From Actinomycetota bacterium (lineage in GTDB: Bacteria > Actinomycetota > UBA4738): a stretch of 5,579 nt of DNA. The position numbers were made by a program, and so were the translations under genes. A model generated the notes under the pieces. That model saw nothing but the letters and a program-made list of their open reading frames with translations. It was not told where the DNA came from and did no database searches. The stretch is taken from the NCBI GenBank assembly GCA_013816105.1, contig JACDEY010000016.1, positions 1 through 5,579 of the forward strand, written 5' to 3'. Every line of letters begins with the position of its first letter. Within the stretch, counting starts at the first letter, position 1. Shown piece by piece: positions 1 through 5,579 of the stretch.

Positions 1-1
1 G

Positions 2-883
2 GATGATCTCATGCCGCCCCGGAACCCTCCGACCCGGACGAGGACGCCGGCCATCGTACGTGCCGGCGCCGCCCTCGAGCTGCTCCACGCGTGCGCGCTG
101 ATCCACGACGACGTGATGGATCGCTCCCACCGGCGCCGAGGCGAGGCGACGACGTTCCGCCGGCTGGCAAGAGCGGGGGCCGGAGGCGACCGGTTCGGTC
201 GCTCCGCCGCGATCCTGGCGGGCGATCTGGCCCTCGCTCTGGCCGACGAGCTCCTGCTGACCTCGGGGTTCCCCGCTCATCGCGTCCTGGCTGCCTTCTC
301 GCACTTCAATCGCATGCGGGTCGAGGCGGTGGCAGGTCAGTTCCTCGACCTCCTGTCTCCCTGGCGAAGCGCGGGAGACGAGTCGGCCGCGAGGCGCGCG
401 GCGAGGCTCAAGTCCGGGTCCTACAGCGTCGTCGGGCCCTTACTGGTCGGAGCGGCGCTGTCGGGCGCACCCGAGCACGTCGATCGGTCCCTGCGGCGGT
501 ACGGCCGCCCGCTGGGGGAGGCCTTCCAGCTGCGCGATGACGTGCTCGGGACCTTCGGGGACCCTTCCCTCACCGGCAAGGACGCGGAGACCGATCTCCG
601 CGAGGGAAAGCGGACCGCCCTGGTCGCGAAGGCGTGGCAGATGGGGTCCCCCGACGTTCGGGCCCTGATCTCCGAGCGGCTGGGGCGCTCGAACCTCTCT
701 CCGGGCGAGGTCCGCGGGCTTCGGGAGGCGATCCGGGCCTCGGGCGCCCTTGCGGAGACGATCGGCCTCATCGACTCCCTCGCCGGGCAGGCGAAGAAGG
801 CCGTCCGGGCCTCCGGCATCGACCCCGGGATCGTCGGAGCGCTGGAGGCATTGGCCGACCGAGTCGCCGTACGCAACGCCTGA
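2..883 (+). CDS. Polyprenyl diphosphate synthase, 5'-partial and possibly frame-disrupted
   Basis: An all-alpha prenyltransferase that condenses isopentenyl diphosphate onto an allylic diphosphate to build isoprenoid chains. Numbering from the ATG at 11, the first aspartate-rich motif is DDVMD at residues 33-37 (bases 107-121), followed by RRRGEATTF. The second motif is FQLRDDVLGTFGDP with DDVLG at 176-180; glycine as its fifth residue is, as I recall, common in actinobacterial members. TGK and LREGKRTAL follow. The stop is TGA at 881-883. The frame is open from base 2 and family members usually carry some 80 residues before DDxxD, so the ATG at 11 is not a credible start and the N-terminus lies upstream. 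Residues before DDVMD are small (Cys at -5, Ala at -4), which permits products longer than C15-C20, but chain length is not determined. The location near a quinone reductase gene and nuo suggests a menaquinone-tail role (inference). The first ~50 bases look damaged; see findings. Confidence 0.85.
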   Translation, partial: DDLMPPRNPPTRTRTPAIVRAGAALELLHACALIHDDVMDRSHRRRGEATTFRRLARAGAGGDRFGRSAAILAGDLALALADELLLTSGFPAHRVLAAFSHFNRMRVEAVAGQFLDLLSPWRSAGDESAARRAARLKSGSYSVVGPLLVGAALSGAPEHVDRSLRRYGRPLGEAFQLRDDVLGTFGDPSLTGKDAETDLREGKRTALVAKAWQMGSPDVRALISERLGRSNLSPGEVRGLREAIRASGALAETIGLIDSLAGQAKKAVRASGIDPGIVGALEALADRVAVRNA

Positions 884-896
884 TCGGCCGCATCGC

Positions 897-911
897 GGGA
901 GTGCTGCCCTG
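897..911 (+). promoter_or_regulatory. Shine-Dalgarno plus CTG start of the split-barrel protein gene
   Basis: GGGAG at 897-901 is followed by 7 bases and then CTG at 909-911, in frame with the downstream protein. In this frame there is no ATG, GTG or TTG between the ATG at 750, which lies 134 bases inside the synthase gene, and the GTG at 951, which would cut off the first helix. CTG is a rare but known bacterial start codon, so this site decides the start by elimination. Confidence 0.5.
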
Positions 912-1343
912 AACGACTCCGACGCACGCCGAACCTTCCGTGACCTCCCCGTGGTCCACGTGGGATCCGTGCTGCCCGATGGACGCCCGCACGTCGTGCC
1001 GTTGTGGTTCGTGTGGCTCGAGGATGCGGTCTTCGTCTCCTGCCGCCAGGGAAGCAGGGTCTGGAGAAACGTGGCGCACGATCCGCGGGTTGCGTTGCAG
1101 TTCGACCGTGGGAGGGCGTGGACCGAGCTCGCGGGTGGGCTAGTGCACGGCCAGGCCGAAACCCTGGTGCCGGAGCAACCGGAAGCCCGGAGGCCCCTAT
1201 CCGCGTGGTTCGAGAAGTACCGCGGGGCGCTCGGCGGCTATGGTTTCACCAGGTACGCCGAGGACGTGCCGCAGCCGGGGCTTCTGCGGGTGCGCCCGGA
1301 CCGGGTGGTCGCGTGGGTGCACGCTTCGAAGGGGCCCCATTGA
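909..1343 (+). CDS. Pyridoxamine 5'-phosphate oxidase-like split-barrel flavin/F420 protein
   Basis: A 144-residue protein of the PPOX/FMN-binding split-barrel superfamily, a cytoplasmic fold that binds FMN, F420 or sometimes haem. What shows it: an N-terminal helix (residues 5-13), then the strand-turn-strand VGSVLPDGRPHVVPLWFVW at about 18-36, typical of the family's first barrel strands. The block SRVWRNVAHDPRVALQFD matches the usual K/R-x-x-N-x-x-x-DPRV cofactor-side segment. The C-terminal part (LLRVRPDRVVAWV) is the closing strand. The length fits the small single-domain members. The stop is TGA at 1341-1343. The CTG start at 909 is chosen because of GGGAG at 897-901; GTG at 951 is the fallback and the ATG at 750 would overlap the synthase by 134 bases. 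It lies 25 bases after the synthase and may be co-transcribed with it. Substrate and cofactor cannot be assigned; an F420- or FMN-dependent reductase is the broad guess. Confidence 0.75.
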   Translation: MNDSDARRTFRDLPVVHVGSVLPDGRPHVVPLWFVWLEDAVFVSCRQGSRVWRNVAHDPRVALQFDRGRAWTELAGGLVHGQAETLVPEQPEARRPLSAWFEKYRGALGGYGFTRYAEDVPQPGLLRVRPDRVVAWVHASKGPH

Positions 1344-1372
1344 TCACGGCCGGGGGAGGTTCCGGAGGAGAG

Positions 1373-2758
1373 ATGCGCCTTCGCAGCGGCGTCCCTGCGG
1401 CGCTTGCCGGAGCCTCCGGCCGGGCCTACGATGACTTCGTGAAACCGTTCACAAAGTCCCCGGCACCGGCCGGGGACCCTCACCATGGGGGCTCCGCCCG
1501 GCGACGCAGGAGGAGCGCGACGGCACCCACATCTGACACGGACGTCCTGGTCGTCGGAGCAGGTCCATCGGGCTCCTCGGCCGCCTACCACCTCGCCCGG
1601 CAGGGCATCGACGTCCTGCTGGTCGACAAGGCCACCTTCCCCCGCGAGAAGGTGTGTGGAGACGGCCTCACCCCGCGGGGCGTCTCGGCGCTTCGGCGGA
1701 TGGGGGTGGATCCGGAGGAGCCCGGTTTCACGCCCGTTGAGGCTCTCCGGACCTACGGGACGGACGGCACGGTCATCACGCTGCGCTGGCCCGACACGAG
1801 GTCGTTCCCGCCCCTCGGCGTTGTTCGCACCAGATTCGACCTGGACGACCTCCTGGTCAACCGGGCGATCAAGGCCGGTGCCAGGTTTCGGGAGGGCGTG
1901 GAGGTGTCGGGGCCGCTCGACGACCGGGGCTGGGTCTGTGGAGCGGAGGTCACCGCCGGGGGCGAGGTTGGCCGGGTTCGGGCCCGGTATGTGGTGGCCG
2001 CGGACGGCGCATCCAGCCGCTTCGCCGCCCGGCGGGGCGTCTCCAGGATCGAGGGGAGGCCGGTGGCGGCCGCCGCCCGCCGCTACTACCGCAGCCCCCG
2101 TGCTCAGGAGCCCGTACTCGAATCGTTCCTGAGCCTGCAGGAGCGCTCCGGCCTCCTCGCCGGATACGGCTGGGTCTTTCCCGTCGGCGACGGGCTCTAC
2201 AACGTGGGGGTGGGCGTTCTGCGGTCACCGAAGCACTCGAAGGAGATGACCGCTCGCAAGGTCATGGCCCGGTTCGTGCGTCAGCTTCCCCCAGAGTGGC
2301 GGATGGACGAGTCAAACGCCGTCGGGCCGCTCCTATCGGGACCGATCCCCATGGGCATCAACCGGAATCCGCTGGCAGTTCCGGGAATGCTCGTCGTGGG
2401 CGACGCCGGCGGCATCGTCAACCCGTTCAACGGCGAGGGCATCGCGTACGCGATCGAGTCGGGAGAGCTGGCCGCCGAGCTGCTCGGGGACGCGCTCGCG
2501 CGCAACCGGCCGGCCATCGCGCACATGTATCCCTCGCTAATCCGTGAGCGCTACGAGCGATACTTCCTCATCGGTCGGAACTGGCTGAAGCTCCTCGGCA
2601 ACCCGACGTTCATGCGGTTCGCGGTGAAACACGGGATCCCTCGCGAGCGGCTCATGCGCTTCGCCCTCCGGTTCATGGCGAACCTGAGTGACGGAAGGGG
2701 CGGGTCGCGGCAGGACAAGCTGATGCACGCGATCCTGTCCCTGGCGCCGGAGCGGTAG
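1373..2758 (+). CDS. Geranylgeranyl reductase family FAD-dependent oxidoreductase (MenJ-like)
   Basis: A FAD-dependent enzyme that saturates isoprenoid double bonds; in mycobacteria the related MenJ reduces the menaquinone side chain, and the position directly before nuo suggests the same here (inference). From the ATG at 1373, the Rossmann motif [19 protein letters not shown] has GAGPSG at residues 62-67; the family block [16 protein letters not shown] has CGDG at 95-98; the second FAD motif, GDAGG at 343-347, continues into NPFNGEG (350-356). A charged tail with several aromatic residues follows. Members of about 400-430 residues are usual; this frame gives 461 because of about 50 basic, low-complexity residues before the Rossmann fold. 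The ATG at 1373 is the only ATG with an upstream SD (GGAGG at 1364-1368, 4-base spacing) and is given as the outer bound. However, a promoter and operator appear to lie inside that extension, so GTG at 1439 (leaderless) or ACG at 1520 may be the real start. Its stop touches the nuoA start. Confidence 0.85.
   Translation: MRLRSGVPAALAGASGRAYDDFVKPFTKSPAPAGDPHHGGSARRRRRSATAPTSDTDVLVVGAGPSGSSAAYHLARQGIDVLLVDKATFPREKVCGDGLTPRGVSALRRMGVDPEEPGFTPVEALRTYGTDGTVITLRWPDTRSFPPLGVVRTRFDLDDLLVNRAIKAGARFREGVEVSGPLDDRGWVCGAEVTAGGEVGRVRARYVVAADGASSRFAARRGVSRIEGRPVAAAARRYYRSPRAQEPVLESFLSLQERSGLLAGYGWVFPVGDGLYNVGVGVLRSPKHSKEMTARKVMARFVRQLPPEWRMDESNAVGPLLSGPIPMGINRNPLAVPGMLVVGDAGGIVNPFNGEGIAYAIESGELAAELLGDALARNRPAIAHMYPSLIRERYERYFLIGRNWLKLLGNPTFMRFAVKHGIPRERLMRFALRFMANLSDGRGGSRQDKLMHAILSLAPER
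1404..1432 (+). promoter_or_regulatory. Predicted housekeeping-sigma promoter for the reductase-nuo operon
   Basis: A -35-like TTGCCG (1404-1409) and a -10-like TACGAT (1427-1432) are separated by exactly 17 bases. Both fit the loose actinobacterial TTGACn / TAnnnT pattern. A start about 7 bases beyond the -10 falls near 1439, inside the Rex-like palindrome. The promoter sits 60 bases after the stop of the preceding gene, where an operon promoter would be expected. This is a by-eye prediction; in GC-rich DNA such pairs also occur by chance, but the match with the operator position strengthens it. Confidence 0.5.
1406..1420. repeat. Perfect 7-bp inverted repeat in the promoter spacer
   Basis: GCCGGAG (1406-1412), one central C, then CTCCGGC (1414-1420): a perfect 15-base palindrome with an odd centre. 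It overlaps the predicted -35 and fills part of the -35/-10 spacer, where a regulator site could act. The loop is too small for the full stem to form in RNA, so a DNA-level site is the likelier role if it has one. Such short GC palindromes can be chance in this base composition. Confidence 0.3.
1433..1458. promoter_or_regulatory. Rex-type operator (NADH/NAD+ redox sensor site)
   Basis: The core 1437-1454 reads TCGTGAA-ACCG-TTCACAA. The published Rex consensus is TTGTGAA-N4-TTCACAA, so 13 of 14 defined positions match; the only deviation is C at 1438. The symmetry continues outward: 1433-1443 and 1448-1458 form 11-base arms with 10 matched positions. It is AT-richer than its surroundings and lies over the predicted transcription start at about 1439, a classic repressor position. 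Rex is a homodimeric winged-helix repressor with a Rossmann domain; it binds such sites when NADH is low and leaves them when NADH rises. The downstream operon encodes NADH dehydrogenase, which fits this logic. A Rex gene is not in the window. Other dyad-binding regulators cannot be excluded. Confidence 0.68.
1456..1477 (+). promoter_or_regulatory. Perfect 9-bp GC hairpin in the predicted leader
   Basis: GTCCCCGGC (1456-1464), loop ACCG (1465-1468), GCCGGGGAC (1469-1477): nine consecutive Watson-Crick pairs with a four-base loop. It abuts the Rex-like palindrome and shares its last three bases. If transcription starts near 1439, the hairpin lies about 17-38 bases into the message. No T-run follows, so a canonical intrinsic terminator is not supported. 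A 5' stabilising structure, an attenuator, a U-less terminator for the preceding gene, or chance in GC-rich DNA are the options. Confidence 0.4.
1508..1522 (+). promoter_or_regulatory. Strong Shine-Dalgarno before an in-frame ACG codon, candidate true start of the reductase
   Basis: AGGAGG at 1508-1513 (extending to AGGAGGAG) is followed by 6 bases and then ACG at 1520-1522, in frame with the reductase. Translation from here would read (M)[17 protein letters not shown], the usual length and composition ahead of a FAD-binding Rossmann motif in this family, giving 412 residues. ACG is a very rare initiator; a true ATG changed by mutation or by a base-calling error would look exactly like this. 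Confidence 0.4.
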
Positions 2759-3214
2759 GTGCTGTCCGACTACCTACCGGTCCTGCTGCTCGCGGGCCTG
2801 GTCGTGGGCTTCGGCGTCCTGTCGCTCGCCGCATCCTCGGTGCTTCGGCCCCATCGCCCCACGCCGGCGAAGTCGGCTCCGTACGAGTGCGGCATCACGC
2901 CCGAGGGCCTGCCGGCGTCGGAACGGTTCCCCGTGAAGTTCTACATCGTCGCGATGCTGTTCATCATCTTCGACATCGAGGCGATCTTCCTCTACCCATG
3001 GGCCGTCGCCTTCCGAGGACTCGGGCTCTTCGGACTCGTGGAGATGCTCGTCTTCCTTGGCCTCGTCTTCGTCGCCTACCTCTACGTGTGGCAGAAGGGC
3101 GGCCTCGATTGGGAGGCGTCCGGACGCAGCGCGACCCACGCGGATCGGACGCGGTTCACGCCGCTCGCGCCCTCGGTGGAGCGCGGCCCGGGCGAGCGGC
3201 CGGTGGGCGGGTAG
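2759..3214 (+). CDS. nuoA: NADH-quinone oxidoreductase subunit A
   Basis: A small membrane subunit of complex I at the junction of the hydrophilic arm and the proton-pumping arm, near the quinone entrance. The 151-residue product shows three hydrophobic helices at about 5-27, 60-82 and 88-110. The family loop carries YECG at 42-45; FPVKFY at 57-62 and FDIEAIF at 71-77 are diagnostic, and a glutamate sits in helix 3 (E95). The GTG start at 2759 follows the reductase TAG with no gap; GGAG at 2749-2752 lies 6 bases before it, inside the reductase gene, so translation is probably coupled. Family members usually stop soon after the third helix, near residue 118-120. Here about 33 hydrophilic, charged residues follow (from E119), an unusual tail predicted to be outside the membrane. 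Stop TAG is at 3212-3214. Confidence 0.95.
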   Translation: MLSDYLPVLLLAGLVVGFGVLSLAASSVLRPHRPTPAKSAPYECGITPEGLPASERFPVKFYIVAMLFIIFDIEAIFLYPWAVAFRGLGLFGLVEMLVFLGLVFVAYLYVWQKGGLDWEASGRSATHADRTRFTPLAPSVERGPGERPVGG

Positions 3215-3216
3215 GC

Positions 3217-3735
<519 letters not shown>

Positions 3736-4233
3736 ATGCGCCCGGACGAGCTGGCCAAGCTGCTGCGCGGACGGTACCCGGAGGTCCTGCTGGCGCGAGG
3801 GGAGGTCACGATGGCGGTTCCTCGCGAGGAGCTACAGGCCACTCTGGAGCACCTGCTCAAGGAGGGGGAGCTCGGCTTCGACTTCCTCTCCGACGTTACG
3901 GCCACTGATTGGCCCGGCGCGGCGCCCAGATTCTGGGTCGCCTACCACCTTCTCTCGCTCCGGTGGATGCACCGGCTGCGGGTCAAGGTCGGGCTCGCCG
4001 AGGACGACCCCAGGCTCCCGTCCGTGACCTCGCTGTTCCCCACGGCGAACTGGCACGAACGCGAGGTCTTCGACTTCTTCGGGATCGTGTTCGAGGGCCA
4101 CCCCGACCTGCGGCGGATCGAGCTGCCGGAGGGCTGGGTGGGTCACCCGTTGCGAAAGGACCACCCCATGGGTGGCGTGAACACGTCATACCGGGGCGCC
4201 TACATCCCACCACCCGACCAGCGAGGGCTGTAG
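3736..4233 (+). CDS. nuoC: NADH-quinone oxidoreductase subunit C
   Basis: The 30-kDa-type subunit of complex I, a peripheral-arm protein that packs against NuoD and NuoB. The product has 165 residues. Visible signatures: [13 protein letters not shown] (48-60), then the family hallmark [19 protein letters not shown] (105-123) and the closing GHPLRKDHP (136-144). It is a stand-alone NuoC, not the NuoCD fusion of enterobacteria. The ATG at 3736 directly follows the nuoB TAG with no gap and no good Shine-Dalgarno at normal distance, which points to translational coupling. An in-frame ATG at 3811 has a strong GGAGGT (3801-3806) but would remove conserved N-terminal sequence and is not preferred. 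Stop TAG is at 4231-4233. Confidence 0.96.
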   Translation: MRPDELAKLLRGRYPEVLLARGEVTMAVPREELQATLEHLLKEGELGFDFLSDVTATDWPGAAPRFWVAYHLLSLRWMHRLRVKVGLAEDDPRLPSVTSLFPTANWHEREVFDFFGIVFEGHPDLRRIELPEGWVGHPLRKDHPMGGVNTSYRGAYIPPPDQRGL

Positions 4234-4237
4234 AGCC

Positions 4238-5473
4238 ATGGCGGCCACGAGCGACGCGACGCGGGAGACCATGATCATCAACATGGGCCCGCAACACCCC
4301 TCGACGCACGGGGTCCTGCGGCTGGTCCTCGAGCTCGACGGGGAGTACGTGGTCTCGTGCCGTCCGGTGCTCGGCTATCTGCACACCGGGATCGAGAAGA
4401 ACACGGAATACCGGACGTGGCAGCAGGGCGTCACGTTCGTGACCCGGGCCGACTACCTCTCATCTCTTTTCAACGAGCTCGCCTACTGCCTCGCGGTCGA
4501 AAGACTCCTCGGCATCGAAGCGCCGCCGCGGGCGCAGGTCATCCGGGTGATGGTGAACGAGCTGAACCGGATCGCGAGCCACCTCGTGTGGATCGCCACG
4601 ACGTCTCTCGAGCTCGGCGCCGTTTCGATGATGCTGTTCGGCTTTCGCGAGCGCGAGAACATCCTGGCCATCTTCGAGATGGTCACCGGCCTTCGCATGA
4701 ACCATGCCTACATCCGGATCGGGGGCCTGAGGATGGACCTCCCCGACGGCGCCGAGGAAAGGATAAAGGGGTTCCTCCGGCTGATGCCCGGACGCATCGG
4801 CGAGTACGAGAGCCTTCTCACCGGCAACCCCATCTGGCGTCAGCGCAACGCGGGGGTCGGATACCTGCCGACCGAGGAGCTGCTCGCCCTCGGCGTGACG
4901 GGCCCGGTGCTCAGGGCGGGAGGCCTCGCGCACGACCTGCGAAAGCGCGCGCCGTACTCCGGCTACGAGACGTACGAGTTCGACGTGCCCACCCGGGAGG
5001 AGAGCGACTGCTTCGCCCGATACCAGGTCCGGATGGAGGAGATGCGCCAGTCACTTCGCATCGTGGAGCAGTGCCTGGCCCGTCTCGAGCCAGGGCCCGT
5101 GATGATCGAGGACCCGAAGCTTCGATGGCCGGCCGAGCTATCGGTTGGCCCCGACGGCATCGGCAACTCCGAGCGGTACGTGAAGCACATCATGGAGGAA
5201 TCCATGGAGGCCCTCATCAACCACTTCAAGATCGTCACCCAGGGGATAAAGGTCCCGGCCGGGGAGGTGTACCAGGCGGTGGAGTCGCCCAGGGGGGAGC
5301 TCGGGCACTACGTCGTCTCCAACGGGGGGACCCGGCCGTATCGGACGCACATCCGGGGTCCGAGCTTCGTGAACCTGCAGGCGATCCCTAAGATGATCGA
5401 GGGCGGCCTCATCGCCGACGTCATCGCCTGCGTGGCCAGCCTGGATCCGGTGATGGGGGACGCCGACCGATGA
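4238..5473 (+). CDS. nuoD: NADH-quinone oxidoreductase subunit D
   Basis: The 49-kDa-type subunit, related to the large subunit of NiFe hydrogenases, which forms most of the quinone-reduction cavity with NuoB. The 411-residue product is full length. [14 protein letters not shown] (16-29) forms the N-terminal beta-hairpin loop with H24, and Y73 in [11 protein letters not shown] is 49 residues later, the same spacing as the quinone-contacting His38/Tyr87 pair of Thermus Nqo4. [11 protein letters not shown] (44-54), [11 protein letters not shown] and the ending [11 protein letters not shown] are typical. The nickel-binding cysteines of hydrogenases are absent, as expected. The ATG at 4238 lies 4 bases after nuoC, with GAGGG at 4223-4227 about 10 bases ahead. 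The stop TGA at 5471-5473 overlaps the nuoE start as ATGA. Confidence 0.98.
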   Translation: MAATSDATRETMIINMGPQHPSTHGVLRLVLELDGEYVVSCRPVLGYLHTGIEKNTEYRTWQQGVTFVTRADYLSSLFNELAYCLAVERLLGIEAPPRAQVIRVMVNELNRIASHLVWIATTSLELGAVSMMLFGFRERENILAIFEMVTGLRMNHAYIRIGGLRMDLPDGAEERIKGFLRLMPGRIGEYESLLTGNPIWRQRNAGVGYLPTEELLALGVTGPVLRAGGLAHDLRKRAPYSGYETYEFDVPTREESDCFARYQVRMEEMRQSLRIVEQCLARLEPGPVMIEDPKLRWPAELSVGPDGIGNSERYVKHIMEESMEALINHFKIVTQGIKVPAGEVYQAVESPRGELGHYVVSNGGTRPYRTHIRGPSFVNLQAIPKMIEGGLIADVIACVASLDPVMGDADR

Positions 5474-5579
5474 GCGCTCCCGAGGGGCCCATCCTGTCCG
5501 GGCCGGTGCGCGAGCTGGCCGATCGCATCGTCGCCAAGTACCCAGTGGCGCGCTCCGCGCTGGTGCCGCTCCTCTACCT
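5470..5579 (+). CDS. nuoE: NADH-quinone oxidoreductase subunit E, 3'-partial
   Basis: Only the first 36 codons and part of a 37th are present; the gene runs off the window. The product begins [20 protein letters not shown] and continues [17 protein letters not shown], which matches the N-terminal helix of the 24-kDa-type subunit, where a pattern of basic residues followed by SALxPLL is typical. NuoE carries the [2Fe-2S] cluster N1a in the NADH-oxidising module; its cysteines would lie beyond the window end, so they cannot be checked. The start ATG overlaps the nuoD TGA by four bases (ATGA), with GGGGGA at 5455-5460 nine bases before it. Gene order after nuoD is the standard one, which supports the call despite the short fragment. 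Confidence 0.88.
   Translation, partial: MSAPEGPILSGPVRELADRIVAKYPVARSALVPLLY

Noticed and set aside
421..927. Antisense open frame across the polyprenyl synthase end
   Set aside because: Composition is Ser/Arg/Pro-rich with no domain pattern; it mirrors a real gene and has no supporting promoter or ribosome site that I can see.
1362..1419. CCGGAGG (1362-1368) can pair with CCTCCGG (1413-1419), hiding the SD of the 1373 start
   Set aside because: Seven-base complements about 44 bases apart are common in GC-rich DNA, and the likely promoter lies downstream of the first arm, so the stem may never be transcribed as one piece.
1456..1477. Hairpin as a canonical intrinsic terminator
   Set aside because: No T-run follows the stem; the downstream bases are CCTCACC. 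Kept only as a structured element of unknown role.
1485..2132. ATG at 1485 with a 215-codon frame over the reductase start
   Set aside because: The frame gives low-complexity Ser/Arg/Pro sequence, whereas the FAD-binding motifs are in the other frame. No frameshift joining the two is needed, since the reductase frame is open throughout.
3801..3813. GGAGGT followed by an in-frame ATG at 3811 as a shorter nuoC start
   Set aside because: The 25 residues that would be lost include the usual NuoC N-terminal pattern ([19 protein letters not shown]), and the ATG at 3736 abuts nuoB as the other genes in this operon abut. The SD-like bases are explained by the Arg-Gly-Glu-Val codons.
4357..5391. Long open frame (344 codons) overlapping nuoD on the same strand
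   Set aside because: It is rich in Arg, Pro, Gly and Ala with no recognisable motif, while the overlapping frame is an intact NuoD with all signatures. Long shadow frames are expected at this GC content.

Overview
The window is a GC-rich, fully co-oriented (+ strand) stretch of a chromosome from what looks like a high-GC actinobacterium, probably a lineage without a close model organism. This placement rests on codon and residue style, on the actinobacterial look of the polyprenyl synthetase (DDVMD first motif, DDVLGTFGDP second motif), and on a geranylgeranyl-reductase-family gene directly in front of a nuo operon, an arrangement I recall from Streptomyces-type genomes. No finer taxonomy can be read by eye.

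Layout. Bases 2-883 hold the 3' part of a polyprenyl diphosphate synthase whose beginning is cut by the window and looks damaged in the first 60 bases. Bases 909-1343 hold a small split-barrel flavin/F420-type (PPOX-like) protein with an apparent CTG start. A regulatory region follows at about 1404-1515: a promoter-like -35/-10 pair, a strong palindrome matching the Rex (NADH/NAD+ sensor) operator consensus at the predicted transcription start, and a perfect GC hairpin. Next is a FAD-dependent geranylgeranyl-reductase/MenJ-like oxidoreductase (ending at 2758). Then come nuoA (2759-3214), nuoB (3217-3735), nuoC (3736-4233), nuoD (4238-5473) and the first 110 bases of nuoE (from 5470). The genes from the reductase to nuoE are separated by 0, 2, 0 and 4 bases or overlap by 4, so they are almost certainly one transcript.

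How the parts fit. The synthase would make the isoprenoid chain, probably for menaquinone. The reductase would saturate one or more of its double bonds. The nuo genes encode NADH:quinone oxidoreductase (complex I), which uses that quinone: NuoA is membrane-embedded, NuoB carries cluster N2, NuoC and NuoD form the quinone-reducing connecting module, and NuoE belongs to the NADH-input module. A Rex-type operator in front of the reductase-nuo unit would let the NADH/NAD+ ratio control both the quinone-modifying enzyme and complex I. This is the most interesting reading of the window. It is an inference from one well-matched site.

There is no gene-free stretch over 300 bases. No RNA gene, mobile element or CRISPR array was seen.
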